Source: an uncultured bacterium (lineage in GTDB: Bacteria > Pseudomonadota > Gammaproteobacteria > Burkholderiales > Burkholderiaceae_D). Taken from it: a stretch of 13,842 nt of DNA. Positions 1 through 7,896 of the stretch are shown piece after piece. The first letter of the stretch is position 1. Each line of letters starts with the position of its first letter. The position numbers and the translations under genes were made by a program. The stretch spans positions 1 through 13,842 of the forward strand of contig CAIQLE010000376.1 in assembly GCA_903872555.1 (NCBI GenBank), read 5' to 3'. The notes under the pieces were generated by a model. It was not told the origin of the DNA, ran no database searches, and worked only from the letters and a program-made list of their open reading frames with translations.

Positions 1-702
1 ACCGGTACGACGTATATCCAGACGCACGGAAGCATAGAATTTCAGCGCATTACCGCCGGTGGTGGTCTCAGGGTTGCCGAACATGACACCAATCTTCATA
101 CGAATCTGGTTAATGAAAATAACCATCGTATTGGTACGATTGATGGAGCCAGTCAGCTTGCGCAGTGCCTGCGACATCAGACGTGCCTGCAGGCCGGGCA
201 GTGAATCGCCCATATCGCCTTCAATTTCAGCACGGGGCGTCAGTGCCGCCACCGAGTCGATAACGATCAGATCGACCGCACCTGAGCGCACCAGAGCGTC
301 CGTGATTTCCAGCGCCTGCTCACCGGTATCTGGCTGAGAGATCAGCAAATCATTCAGATTCACACCCAGCTTTTGCGCATAAGTGGTGTCGAGAGCGTGC
401 TCGGCATCGATAAAGGCGCAGGTGCCGCCCAGTTTCTGCATCTCTGCAATCACTTGCAGGGTCAGCGTGGTTTTACCGGAAGATTCAGGACCATAAATTT
501 CAACCACACGGCCACGTGGCAGGCCACCCACACCCAGAGCGACGTCCAGACCAAGTGAGCCGGTGGAGACAACCTGCACCTCTTCAGCCACAGCGCCATC
601 CAGACGCATGACCGAGCCTTTGCCAAATTGCTTCTCTATTTGCGCCAGTGCGGCGCCCAGTGCCTTGGCTTTTTCGGAATTCGGTACTTTTTTGTCGTCC
701 AT
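1..702 (-). CDS. recA: RecA recombinase, 5' part (truncated by window edge)
   Basis: RecA forms ATP-dependent filaments on single-stranded DNA, carries out homologous strand exchange, and stimulates LexA self-cleavage in the SOS response. Reading the minus strand from the ATG at 702 gives 234 uninterrupted codons starting [15 protein letters not shown]. The Walker A motif GPESSGKT lies at residues 71-78, followed by the conserved stretches [41 protein letters not shown] (Walker B region) and [18 protein letters not shown] (loop L2). About 120 C-terminal residues of the usual roughly 350 lie outside the window. A purine-rich Shine-Dalgarno stretch (GAGAGAG, complement of 708-714) sits 5 nt before the ATG and fixes the start. 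The gene is divergent from the two-component operon and lies behind a LexA box. Identification is essentially certain. Confidence 0.98.
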   Translation of the reverse strand, partial: MDDKKVPNSEKAKALGAALAQIEKQFGKGSVMRLDGAVAEEVQVVSTGSLGLDVALGVGGLPRGRVVEIYGPESSGKTTLTLQVIAEMQKLGGTCAFIDAEHALDTTYAQKLGVNLNDLLISQPDTGEQALEITDALVRSGAVDLIVIDSVAALTPRAEIEGDMGDSLPGLQARLMSQALRKLTGSINRTNTMVIFINQIRMKIGVMFGNPETTTGGNALKFYASVRLDIRRTG

Positions 703-772
703 GGCTGCTCTCTCAATACGTTATCGGGTAAATCATGCTCAGGCTGGCGTGGCAAAAGCCAGTTCAGGTAGT

Positions 773-801
773 ACTGTATAAAAAAACAGTGGAAGACGCA
801 A
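773..801 (-). promoter_or_regulatory. Predicted sigma70 promoter of recA
   Basis: On the minus strand, TTGCGT (complement of 796-801) is followed after 17 nt by TACAGT (complement of 773-778). The -35 matches TTGACA at 3 of 6 positions and the -10 matches TATAAT at 4 of 6. The -10 falls inside the right arm of the LexA box, an arrangement that would let LexA block polymerase directly. The element assignment is inference from consensus and geometry; the start of transcription would be about 60 nt before the recA ATG. Confidence 0.55.
774..789. promoter_or_regulatory. LexA (SOS) box upstream of recA
   Basis: The sequence CTGTATAAAAAAACAG is an exact match to the CTGT-N8-ACAG LexA operator. It is flanked by TA on the left and TG on the right, so the wider site is also close to the TACTGT-N8-ACAGTA consensus. 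It lies about 70 bp upstream of the recA start and overlaps the predicted -10 element, as expected for LexA repression of recA. It is about 145 bp from the start of the divergent response regulator, so an effect on that gene is possible but not indicated. Confidence 0.92.
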
Positions 802-933
802 GCCCCAATTCAGTAAAAAAATTATTAATCCGATAAGTTCAGGAAAAACCCTGCACGCAGTCATTGGTTGCTGGCAAGGTACAAACCCAATAGACTGCCT
901 GTTGTTCCTATCTTCTCCTCCGTCCATTCATCC

Positions 934-1635
934 ATGCGTATCCTGCTTGCCGAAGATGACAGCGTATTGGCTGATGGCCTGACGCGCTCCCTGCGCCAGT
1001 CAGGCTATGTGACTGATTGCGTCAATAACGGCCAGGCTGCCGACAGCGCTTTGTCTACCCAGGACTTTGATCTCCTCATTCTGGATCTGGATCTGCCCAA
1101 GATGTCCGGCCTCGAAGTGCTCAGAAAATTACGTTCACGCGATTCACGCGTGCCGGTGCTGATATTGACGGCCAACGATTCAGTGGAACAGCGCGTCAAG
1201 GGTCTCGACCTCGGTGCTGATGACTATATGGCGAAACCCTTTGCCCTGTCCGAACTTGAGGCGCGCGTGCGCGCACTGACACGGCGCGGAGCCGGAGGCG
1301 GGCCCACCGTGATTCGCCATGGCGCATTGTCATTTGATCAGGTCGGGCGTATCGCCTATGTGAACGATCACATGATCGACCTGTCGGCGCGCGAACTGGG
1401 TTTGCTCGAAGTCCTGCTCAAGCGCAGCGGCCGTCTGGTGTCCAAAGAACAGTTAGTTGATCATCTCTGCGAATGGGGAGAAGAGGTCAGCAACAATGCG
1501 ATTGAAGTGTATGTGCACAGGCTGCGTAAAAAACTCGAAAGCGGCGGCGTAAGAATTGCCACTGTACGCGGCCTCGGCTACTGCCTGGAAAAAATTGCTG
1601 CCACCACGCCAGCTGCCGATGCTGGCGTCGTCTGA
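934..1635 (+). CDS. OmpR-family response regulator (TctD/QseB-like)
   Basis: This is a 233-residue cytoplasmic transcription factor switched by phosphorylation. The N-terminal receiver domain (residues 1 to about 115) has the acidic pair D8/D9, phosphoacceptor D51 in ILDLDLP, T79 in LILTAND and K101 in MAKPF. The C-terminal winged-helix domain (about 130-225) shows LSARELGLLEVLL, NAIEVYVHRLRKKL and IATVRGLGYCL, typical of OmpR/PhoB effector domains. I chose the ATG at 934 because MRILLAEDD is where family members begin; an in-frame ATG at 868 would add 22 residues that do not look like the family. No clear Shine-Dalgarno precedes 934 and no convincing promoter is visible between the recA promoter and this gene. 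Its partner kinase begins 8 bp downstream, and the following transporter genes suggest it controls solute uptake. The closest named relatives are TctD and QseB/PmrA; the exact name is not certain. Confidence 0.93.
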   Translation: MRILLAEDDSVLADGLTRSLRQSGYVTDCVNNGQAADSALSTQDFDLLILDLDLPKMSGLEVLRKLRSRDSRVPVLILTANDSVEQRVKGLDLGADDYMAKPFALSELEARVRALTRRGAGGGPTVIRHGALSFDQVGRIAYVNDHMIDLSARELGLLEVLLKRSGRLVSKEQLVDHLCEWGEEVSNNAIEVYVHRLRKKLESGGVRIATVRGLGYCLEKIAATTPAADAGVV

Positions 1636-1643
1636 GACTTTCT

Positions 1644-3167
1644 GTGAAATTCGATAGCAGGACACCAGCGCCTGCCTCTCAGGCAGAGGATGCACGAGAA
1701 CAGCGCATACAACGCTCGCTGTTTGGTGAAATTCTTGACTGGATGTTGATGCCGCTGCTTTTGTTATGGCCGCTCAGCATAGGCGTGACCTATCTGATCG
1801 CCAAATCAATTGCGAATGAACCTTTTGACCGCGCACTCGAAGACCGCGTCACCGTGCTGGCGCAGCAGGTAAAGGAAGTCAATGGTGAACTGAGCGCACG
1901 ACTGCCCTTCTCGGCACGCGACATTTTGCGTGCTGACGATATCGACAATGTGTATTTTCAAGTCAGCGGTCCGCAACGCGAGCTGATTGCAGGTGACAGC
2001 GACATACCCCTGCCTGAAGATGAAGATAAACCCGTGCCATGGGCAGTCATGCTGCGGGATGCGCAGATGCGCAATGCCGATGTGCGGGTTGCATATACCT
2101 ATGTAAATTTGCAAACCACACGCACCAGTGGCCTGAGCAGCGAAGAAACACGTTACGCTCTGGTGCAAGTCGGAGAGACGCTGGAGAAAAGACGCGAACT
2201 GGCGAATCAGATTATCAAGGGCGTGATCCTGCCTGAATTCATCATCCTGCCGATTGCCATCACCCTGCTCTGGTTTGCACTTTCGCGCGGTCTCTCGCCA
2301 TTGACGACCTTGCAGGACAACATACGATCACGACGACCTGATGATTTATCGCCCATCGATTCTCAGGCCGTACCGGAAGAAATTTCACCTCTGGTACGTT
2401 CACTCAACGATATGCTGAGTCGCCTTTCTCAGAGTCTGCAGTCACAGAAACGTTTCATCGCCGATGCAGCACATCAGATGAAAACACCGCTGGCCGGAAT
2501 GCGCATGCAATCCGAACTGGCATTGCGACAAGATAACCGTGAAGAGATACAGCGCTCGCTGGTGCAGCTGTCCAAAAGTTCGGAATCTGCCACCCGGCTA
2601 GTGAATCAGTTGCTGGCACTGGCGCGCGCAGAAAATGAATCGCCACAGGCCACGCCTTTCGAGTTGATTGAACTCGGCGAACTGGCGCGCAACACCGTAC
2701 AAGAATGGTTCATGATGGCGCAGGCACGCCAAATCGATCTGGGCTTTGAACAAGATGAACGACCTGTATACGTGCGTGGCAATGCCACCATGCTGGGTGA
2801 GCTGCTGAATAATCTGATCGACAATGCCCTGCGCTATACACAACAGGCAGGCAGCGTGACGGTGCGTGTGCATGAAGATACTGAACGTCAGCTGGCCATC
2901 ATAGAAGTCGAAGACAATGGCCCCGGCATTGCAGCCGCAGAACGCGGCCATGTGTTCGAACGCTTCTATCGCATTCTGGGCAGTGAGGTCGAAGGCAGTG
3001 GTCTGGGCCTTGCCATCGTGCGTGAAATCGCGCAAAGACATGGCGCTGAAATCGATATTTTTAATAACCCGCGCAGCAATGATGCTCGCTTCCCCGGCAG
3101 CCTGTTTCGCATCAGTCTGCGCATGGCTGGCAACAGCAAGCGCAATGATAGTAAGCTCAGTTCATGA
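1644..3167 (+). CDS. Sensor histidine kinase, TctE/QseC-like, with 2CSK_N-type sensor domain
   Basis: This 507-residue inner-membrane kinase should phosphorylate the preceding response regulator. A hydrophilic N-terminus is followed by TM1 (about 33-53), a periplasmic domain of about 140 residues resembling the 2CSK_N sensor of TctE, TM2 (about 194-214) and a HAMP linker. The HisKA domain has H277 in DAAHQMKTPLAGM. The HATPase domain shows the N box LLNNLIDNALRYT, G1 box VEDNGPGIA, F box ERFYRI and G2 box GSGLGLAIV, so all catalytic elements are intact. The start is a GTG 8 bp after the regulator's stop; the Shine-Dalgarno is poor, and the next ATG (1743) would cut into TM1, so GTG is preferred. 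The stop overlaps the next gene's ATG by 4 bp (ATGA), implying translational coupling to the transporter. TctE-type sensors respond to tricarboxylates in known cases, but the ligand here cannot be read from the sequence. Confidence 0.93.
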   Translation: MKFDSRTPAPASQAEDAREQRIQRSLFGEILDWMLMPLLLLWPLSIGVTYLIAKSIANEPFDRALEDRVTVLAQQVKEVNGELSARLPFSARDILRADDIDNVYFQVSGPQRELIAGDSDIPLPEDEDKPVPWAVMLRDAQMRNADVRVAYTYVNLQTTRTSGLSSEETRYALVQVGETLEKRRELANQIIKGVILPEFIILPIAITLLWFALSRGLSPLTTLQDNIRSRRPDDLSPIDSQAVPEEISPLVRSLNDMLSRLSQSLQSQKRFIADAAHQMKTPLAGMRMQSELALRQDNREEIQRSLVQLSKSSESATRLVNQLLALARAENESPQATPFELIELGELARNTVQEWFMMAQARQIDLGFEQDERPVYVRGNATMLGELLNNLIDNALRYTQQAGSVTVRVHEDTERQLAIIEVEDNGPGIAAAERGHVFERFYRILGSEVEGSGLGLAIVREIAQRHGAEIDIFNNPRSNDARFPGSLFRISLRMAGNSKRNDSKLSS

Positions 3168-3430
3168 CCGACACAGATCGCGCCCTTCTTTACTGGCGAC
3201 GCGTGCGCCTGCTCACACTGGGGCTGCTGGCTGTATGGTTTGCGGTCAGCTTCGGCGTAGTTTTTTTCGCGCGTGAACTCTCTGCCCTGAGCATCCTGGG
3301 CTGGCCCGTTTCTTTTTATATGGCAGCGCAAGGTGCTACGCTGATCTATCTGGCCATCATTGCCGTCTATGCACTGGTGATGAAAAAACTGGACAGGCTG
3401 ATGACAAACACAGGTCACGATGAGCTCTGA
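3164..3430 (+). CDS. DUF4212 small membrane subunit of a sodium:solute symporter
   Basis: This is an 88-residue protein with two clear transmembrane helices (about 16-37 and 50-73), a positively charged N-terminal segment (YWRRVR) and a charged C-terminus. Length, topology and position directly before a large sodium:solute symporter match the DUF4212 family, annotated as the probable small subunit of VC_2705-type symporters. Its role is probably analogous to the DUF485 protein encoded next to the acetate permease ActP: stabilising or modulating the large subunit. Its ATG overlaps the kinase stop (ATGA) and its 3' end overlaps the symporter start by 11 bp, so the three genes are very likely translated in concert. 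Confidence 0.88.
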   Translation: MTDTDRALLYWRRVRLLTLGLLAVWFAVSFGVVFFARELSALSILGWPVSFYMAAQGATLIYLAIIAVYALVMKKLDRLMTNTGHDEL

Positions 3431-5456
3431 TACTTTCCCCCGTCAGCTGACGCGCTACTTTGGGCTCTATACCTTGGGCTTTGGTGTGCTGCTGGTGTCA
3501 CTGGCGATACTTGAACATGAAGGCTTTCCGCGTTTCTGGCTGGGTTATCTGTTCCTGTTTGCGACGATTGTGGTGTATGCCTTCATAGGCGTCTTCAGCC
3601 GCACCTCCGATGTTTCTGAATACTATGTAGCCGGACGCCGCGTGCCTGCACTCTTCAATGGCATGGCCACGGCTGCAGACTGGATATCAACCGCCAGTTT
3701 TATTGGTCTTGCAGGCGGCCTTTATCTGCAGGGCTTTGATGGACTGGCCTATATCATGGGCTGGACTGGCGGTTATTGTCTGGTGGCTCTGCTGATAGCA
3801 CCTTATCTGCGCAAATTCGGTCAGTACACCGTGCCTGATTTTCTTGCGGCACGCTACTCAGGCCCCTATGGACAGACCCCTGTACGTCTGCTGGCCGTCG
3901 CCGCTACGCTGATTATTTCATTTACTTATGTGGTCGCTCAAATTTACGGCGTCGGCCTGATCACATCACGTTTCACCGGCATTGATTTTTCAGTCGGCAT
4001 ATTTCTGGGGCTGGCCAGCATTTTGGTCTGTTCTTTTCTGGGCGGTATGCGTGCCATTACCTGGACGCAGATTGCGCAGTACATCATCATCATCGTCGCT
4101 TTCATGATTCCGGTGGTCTGGCTGTCCATGAAACAGACCGGCATCCCAATACCGCAAATCGCCTATGGCTCTGCCGTTGCCAAACTCAGCGCTGAAGAAA
4201 AAATCATCACAGCCAGAGACAGCGAAAAACAAGTGCGCGCACTGTATCTGCGCCGCTCAGCCAGCTTCGATGCCAGGATCGCTGCCTTACCAGAATCATG
4301 GAATGCTGGACGGGTCGAAGCACGTCGCCGTCTGCAGGAACTACAGACCAGCAACGCCTCGCTGATCGACATCAAGGCAGCCAACCGCGCATTAGCGGAT
4401 TACCCCAAAAGCCCGGAAGAAGCGCGCAGACTGTGGCAGGCAGAAAGTGAGCAAGACCGCTTACGCTCCCAGCCATTGCAACCGCATACGCAGCCCTTCC
4501 CCGGCGCAGACAAGGCCAGCTCCGATATCAAGCGGAATAATTTTCTGGCGCTGGTGTTTTGCCTGATGCTGGGCACCGCAGCCTTGCCGCATCTGCTGGT
4601 GCGCTCGTACACAACGCGCTCGGTGCCGCAAGCGCGTCTCTCTGTGTTCTGGGCACTGTTTTTCATCATGCTGCTGTACACCGCCCTGCCCGCGCTGTCC
4701 GTTTTAGTTAAGTATGAGATCTACACCACACTGGTCGGATCGGATTACACACAGCTTCCAAGCTGGGTCAGTTACTGGGCCAATATTGACAGAGTCAAGC
4801 CGATGATCAGCATCATCGACATCAATGCCGACGGCCTGGTGCAGCTGGCTGAAATCGCCATTGATGGCGACATGATCGTTCTGGCAACGCCTGAAATCGC
4901 CGGGCTGCCGTATGTGATTTCGGCGCTGATCGCTGCAGGTGCTCTGGCGGCAGCGCTGTCGACAGCCGATGGCCTGCTGCTCACCATTTCCAGCGCGCTC
5001 TCGCATGACACGTATTTCAAAATGGTTAACCCTTCAGCTTCCAGCCAGAAGCAAGTCACCATTTCTAAACTCTTGTTACTGGTAGTTGCGCTGCTGGCGG
5101 CCTACACGGCCTCTTTCCGTTCGGGCGACATTCTGTCCATGGTCAGTGCCGCATTCTCTATCGCTGCATCGACATTATTTCCTGCACTTGTTTTGGGCGT
5201 TTTCTGGAAACGCGCGAACCAACAGGGCGCAATTGCGGGCATGCTCACGGGTTTTCTGGTCTGCCTCATCTATTTGGTGCAGACTAGTCCGGCACTGGGC
5301 GGCAGCAACGCCGGACAGTGGTTTCATATCGCCCCGGTTTCGGCGGGCGTGTTTGGTGTGCCGGCCGGCTTTCTGGCCATGGTAATCGCGACCTTACTCA
5401 GCGCAAAGCCCGATAGTGAGACCCAGCGCTTCGTAGACCATCTGCGTCGTCCCTAG
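3420..5456 (+). CDS. Sodium:solute symporter, VC_2705 subfamily (SSS/SLC5-like)
   Basis: This 678-residue polytopic inner-membrane protein of the SSS family couples Na+ entry to solute uptake. Family hallmarks include SEYYVAGRRVPALFNGMATAADWISTASFIG (about 65-95), FGQYTVPDFLAARY, and the ISALIAAGALAAALSTADGLLLTISSALSHD segment (about 500-530) of the Na+-binding region. It has roughly a dozen hydrophobic helices. Two features depart from generic SSS proteins. One is a hydrophilic, Lys/Glu/Arg-rich insertion at about 250-372 that looks helical. The other is the loop DINADGLVQLAEI (from D467), which fits the canonical EF-hand calcium-loop pattern. Both, and the preceding DUF4212 gene, agree with my recollection of the VC_2705 subfamily. 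An AGG-containing site just before the ATG, inside the small-subunit gene, supports the start. The substrate is unknown; acetate or another short carboxylate is a guess from ActP similarity and the TctE-like kinase. Confidence 0.9.
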   Translation: MSSDTFPRQLTRYFGLYTLGFGVLLVSLAILEHEGFPRFWLGYLFLFATIVVYAFIGVFSRTSDVSEYYVAGRRVPALFNGMATAADWISTASFIGLAGGLYLQGFDGLAYIMGWTGGYCLVALLIAPYLRKFGQYTVPDFLAARYSGPYGQTPVRLLAVAATLIISFTYVVAQIYGVGLITSRFTGIDFSVGIFLGLASILVCSFLGGMRAITWTQIAQYIIIIVAFMIPVVWLSMKQTGIPIPQIAYGSAVAKLSAEEKIITARDSEKQVRALYLRRSASFDARIAALPESWNAGRVEARRRLQELQTSNASLIDIKAANRALADYPKSPEEARRLWQAESEQDRLRSQPLQPHTQPFPGADKASSDIKRNNFLALVFCLMLGTAALPHLLVRSYTTRSVPQARLSVFWALFFIMLLYTALPALSVLVKYEIYTTLVGSDYTQLPSWVSYWANIDRVKPMISIIDINADGLVQLAEIAIDGDMIVLATPEIAGLPYVISALIAAGALAAALSTADGLLLTISSALSHDTYFKMVNPSASSQKQVTISKLLLLVVALLAAYTASFRSGDILSMVSAAFSIAASTLFPALVLGVFWKRANQQGAIAGMLTGFLVCLIYLVQTSPALGGSNAGQWFHIAPVSAGVFGVPAGFLAMVIATLLSAKPDSETQRFVDHLRRP

Positions 5457-5469
5457 TTTGAGCAAATGC

Positions 5470-5484
5470 TGGCATGCTTCTTGT
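5470..5484 (+). promoter_or_regulatory. Weak sigma54-like -24/-12 element before the ATP-grasp operon
   Basis: TGGCATGCTTCTTGT has a TGGCA -24 half and a TTG -12 half with the correct 10-nt distance between the GG and the position of the usual GC. The almost invariant GC of the -12 element is GT here, which argues against strong activity. The site is in the only sizeable gap (75 bp) before the four-gene cluster and would start transcription about 35-40 nt before the ATP-grasp ATG. Sigma70-like pieces (TTGAGC at 5458, TTGTAA at 5481) occur in the same stretch, so the real promoter type is unresolved. Confidence 0.25.
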
Positions 5485-5531
5485 AAGCACTAGCCATACA
5501 TATTTCGAATTTATTCAGAGGTTGCTAGCCC

Positions 5532-6947
5532 ATGCCTGTTTTTTTCAATGAGATGTACGAGGACGGTAAGGGACTGGTTCGCCCGCATTATCGTGATTTT
5601 GAAAAATGGCTGGCTGAACAGCCGGCTGATATCGTGGAGCGCAAGCGCCTTGAAGCCGATCTGGTGTTTAGGCGCGTCGGCATTACCTTTGCTGTGTACG
5701 GCAGCGATGCCGGCACTGAACGCCTGATCCCTTTCGATATCATCCCGCGCATTATTCCGGCGGCTGAATGGGCGCAACTGCAGACCGGCCTGAAGCAGCG
5801 CGTCAAGGCGCTGAATCTCTTCATTCACGACATTTATCACGATCAGAACATTGTAAAAGCCGGTGTGATGCCTGCTGAGCAGGTGTTCCGCAATGCCCAG
5901 TATCGGCCCGAAATGCAGGGCATCTCTGTTGCCTCTGACATCTATGCGCATATCGCCGGTGTGGATATCGTGCGTGCCGGTGCCGGCGAATTCTATGTGC
6001 TGGAAGATAATCTGCGCGTGCCATCCGGCGTGTCTTACATGCTGGAAGACCGCAAAATGATGATGCGGCTCTTCCCCGATCTGTTCGCGCGTCACAAAAT
6101 TGCACCAGTGGCGCATTACCCCGATCTCTTGCTCGACATGTTGCGCTCTGTAGCACCGCAGGGCGTGGATGATCCCACCGTCGTCGTCATGACACCGGGC
6201 ATGTATAACTCGGCTTATTTTGAACATGCCTTCCTGGCACAGCAAATGGGCGTAGAGCTGGTTGAAGGTCAGGATCTGTTTGTCGACAACAAGCACGTCT
6301 ACATGCGCACCACACGCGGCCCCAAACGGGTGGATGTGATTTATCGCCGCGTGGATGATGACTTCCTTGATCCGCTCGTTTTCCGCTCCGATTCTTCGCT
6401 GGGTGTGCCTGGACTGTTGTCGGTGTATCGCGAAGGTCGCGTGACTTTATCGAATGCCATAGGCACCGGTGTGGCTGACGACAAGTCGATCTATCCTTTT
6501 GTGCCAGACATGATTCGCTTCTACTTGTCTGAAGAACCGATACTCAACAACGTACCGACCTATCAGTGCCGCAAGAAAGACGATCTGCAATACACCCTGG
6601 ACCACATGGCCGAACTAGTCGTGAAAGAAGTGCACGGTGCGGGTGGCTACGGCATGCTGGTCGGCCCTGCATCGACCAAAGCAGAGATTGAAGATTTCCG
6701 CCAGCGCGTGAAGGCCAAACCTGAGGGCTATATCTCGCAACCGACGCTGGCACTCTCGGCCTGCCCGACCTATGTTGAGTCCGGCATCGCACCGCGCCAC
6801 ATCGATCTGCGTCCCTTTGTTTTATCCGGCAAGACCGTCAGCATGGTGCCGGGCGGCCTGACACGCGTGGCACTCAAAGAAGGATCACTGGTCGTCAATT
6901 CATCCCAGGGCGGTGGCACCAAAGACACCTGGGTACTGGAGAAATAA
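5532..6947 (+). CDS. Circularly permuted type 2 ATP-grasp protein (DUF404/DUF407)
   Basis: This is a 471-residue soluble protein of the circularly permuted ATP-grasp class, predicted to form amide (peptide-like) bonds through an acyl-phosphate intermediate. It starts MPVFFNEMYEDGKGLVRPHYRDF, typical of the DUF404/407 family, and the length is normal. Conserved blocks are VYGSDAGTERLIPFDIIPRII (about 55-75), LFIHDIYHDQNIVKAGVMP (about 95-113), FYVLEDNLRVPSGVSYMLEDR (E158/D159/N160/R162, probably Mg-ATP contacts), VVKEVHGAGGYGMLVGP (K365, glycine-rich loop 369-374) and HIDLRPFVL (about 422-430). An AGAGG ribosome site at 5517-5521 lies 10 nt before the ATG. The stop is 1 bp from the next gene, so the first three cluster genes form a clear operon. 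The substrates are unknown; participation in peptide or amide tagging is inferred from the alpha-E, transglutaminase and Anbu neighbours. Confidence 0.92.
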   Translation: MPVFFNEMYEDGKGLVRPHYRDFEKWLAEQPADIVERKRLEADLVFRRVGITFAVYGSDAGTERLIPFDIIPRIIPAAEWAQLQTGLKQRVKALNLFIHDIYHDQNIVKAGVMPAEQVFRNAQYRPEMQGISVASDIYAHIAGVDIVRAGAGEFYVLEDNLRVPSGVSYMLEDRKMMMRLFPDLFARHKIAPVAHYPDLLLDMLRSVAPQGVDDPTVVVMTPGMYNSAYFEHAFLAQQMGVELVEGQDLFVDNKHVYMRTTRGPKRVDVIYRRVDDDFLDPLVFRSDSSLGVPGLLSVYREGRVTLSNAIGTGVADDKSIYPFVPDMIRFYLSEEPILNNVPTYQCRKKDDLQYTLDHMAELVVKEVHGAGGYGMLVGPASTKAEIEDFRQRVKAKPEGYISQPTLALSACPTYVESGIAPRHIDLRPFVLSGKTVSMVPGGLTRVALKEGSLVVNSSQGGGTKDTWVLEK

Positions 6948-6948
6948 G

Positions 6949-7896
6949 ATGCTGAGCCGAACCGCCGATCACCTGTTCTGGATGGCCCGTTACACAGAAC
7001 GCGCTGAAAACACTGCCCGCATGCTGGGCGTGAATATACAGACACAACTACTGCCGCAATCAGCTGAAGCAGCTGAACAGGGCTGGCGTGCCTTGCTCGG
7101 CATTTCCGAGCTGATGCCAGCCTTCGATGAAAAATACAATGTACTGACACGTAAAGACGTGCTCGATTTCATGGTGCGCGATCCTGAAAATCATTCCTCG
7201 ATTGCTTCCTGCCTGACGAGTGCGCGCGAAAATGCACGTGCAGTCCGTGGCACCCTGACAACCGAAGTATGGGAAACGCTGAACACGACCTGGCTGGACA
7301 TGAACCAGCTGTTAAAGAAAGACAAAATTCTCGACAGCGATCCCAGTGAATTTTTTGAATGGGTCAAGCACCGCTCCCATCTTTCACGCGGCGTCACCAT
7401 AGGCACCATGCTGAAAGATGAAGCTTTTTATTTCATCCGGCTCGGCACTTTCCTTGAACGTGCCGACAATACAGCACGCCTGATCGACATTAAATTCCAT
7501 GGCGCTGACAGAGAATTACTGTCAGCTACGGATATGGATTTTTATCACTGGGCAGCTGTCTTGCGCTCGGTATCGGCTTTCGAAATTTATCGTAAGGCCT
7601 ATCGTGATGTCATCACACCCGAGCGCGTCGCAGAGCTGCTCATACTGCGCGACGACATGCCACGTTCACTCATGGCCTGCCTGAGCGAAGTAGTGAACAA
7701 TCTTTCGCATGTGCGCAATGATGTCTCTCAGGAGACCGAGCGCTATGCCGGCCGGCTGCATGCTGATCTGCGTTTCAACAGCATGGAAGACATCATGCGC
7801 CTTGGTCTGCATGATTTTCTTACCGAATTTCTTGAGCAGATATATGAGCTGGGCAATCGGGTCAGCCGCGACTTCCTGTTACCCTTGGCAGCATGA
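6949..7896 (+). CDS. Alpha-E domain protein (DUF403)
   Basis: This 315-residue, almost wholly helical soluble protein belongs to the alpha-E (DUF403) family. It begins MLSRTADHLFWMARYTERAENTARML, the characteristic start. Later repeats of the same theme are found in FIRLGTFLERADNTARLIDIK (about 160-181) and FDFLTEFLEQIYELGNRVSRDF-like text near the C-terminus. I chose the ATG at 6949 over one at 6913 because it sits 1 bp after the ATP-grasp stop, has a GGAG site at 6938-6941 with 7-nt spacing, and gives the family N-terminus. No enzymatic activity is established for alpha-E proteins. They nearly always sit next to, or are fused to, circularly permuted ATP-grasp proteins, so a substrate-presenting or assembly role is plausible inference. 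The stop overlaps the transglutaminase start by 4 bp. Confidence 0.92.
   Translation: MLSRTADHLFWMARYTERAENTARMLGVNIQTQLLPQSAEAAEQGWRALLGISELMPAFDEKYNVLTRKDVLDFMVRDPENHSSIASCLTSARENARAVRGTLTTEVWETLNTTWLDMNQLLKKDKILDSDPSEFFEWVKHRSHLSRGVTIGTMLKDEAFYFIRLGTFLERADNTARLIDIKFHGADRELLSATDMDFYHWAAVLRSVSAFEIYRKAYRDVITPERVAELLILRDDMPRSLMACLSEVVNNLSHVRNDVSQETERYAGRLHADLRFNSMEDIMRLGLHDFLTEFLEQIYELGNRVSRDFLLPLAA

Noticed and set aside
59..781. Three plus-strand open frames across the recA region
   Set aside because: All but the last end lie antisense to recA; none has recognisable protein features.
868..933. Upstream ATG giving a 22-residue extension of the response regulator
   Set aside because: Family members begin at MRILLAEDD, and the extension shows no conservation-like features or better ribosome site.
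5511..6296. 261-codon open frame on the minus strand opposite the ATP-grasp gene
   Set aside because: It lies almost entirely antisense to a well-conserved coding gene, and the translation is His-rich and low in recognisable motifs, as expected from complementary codons.
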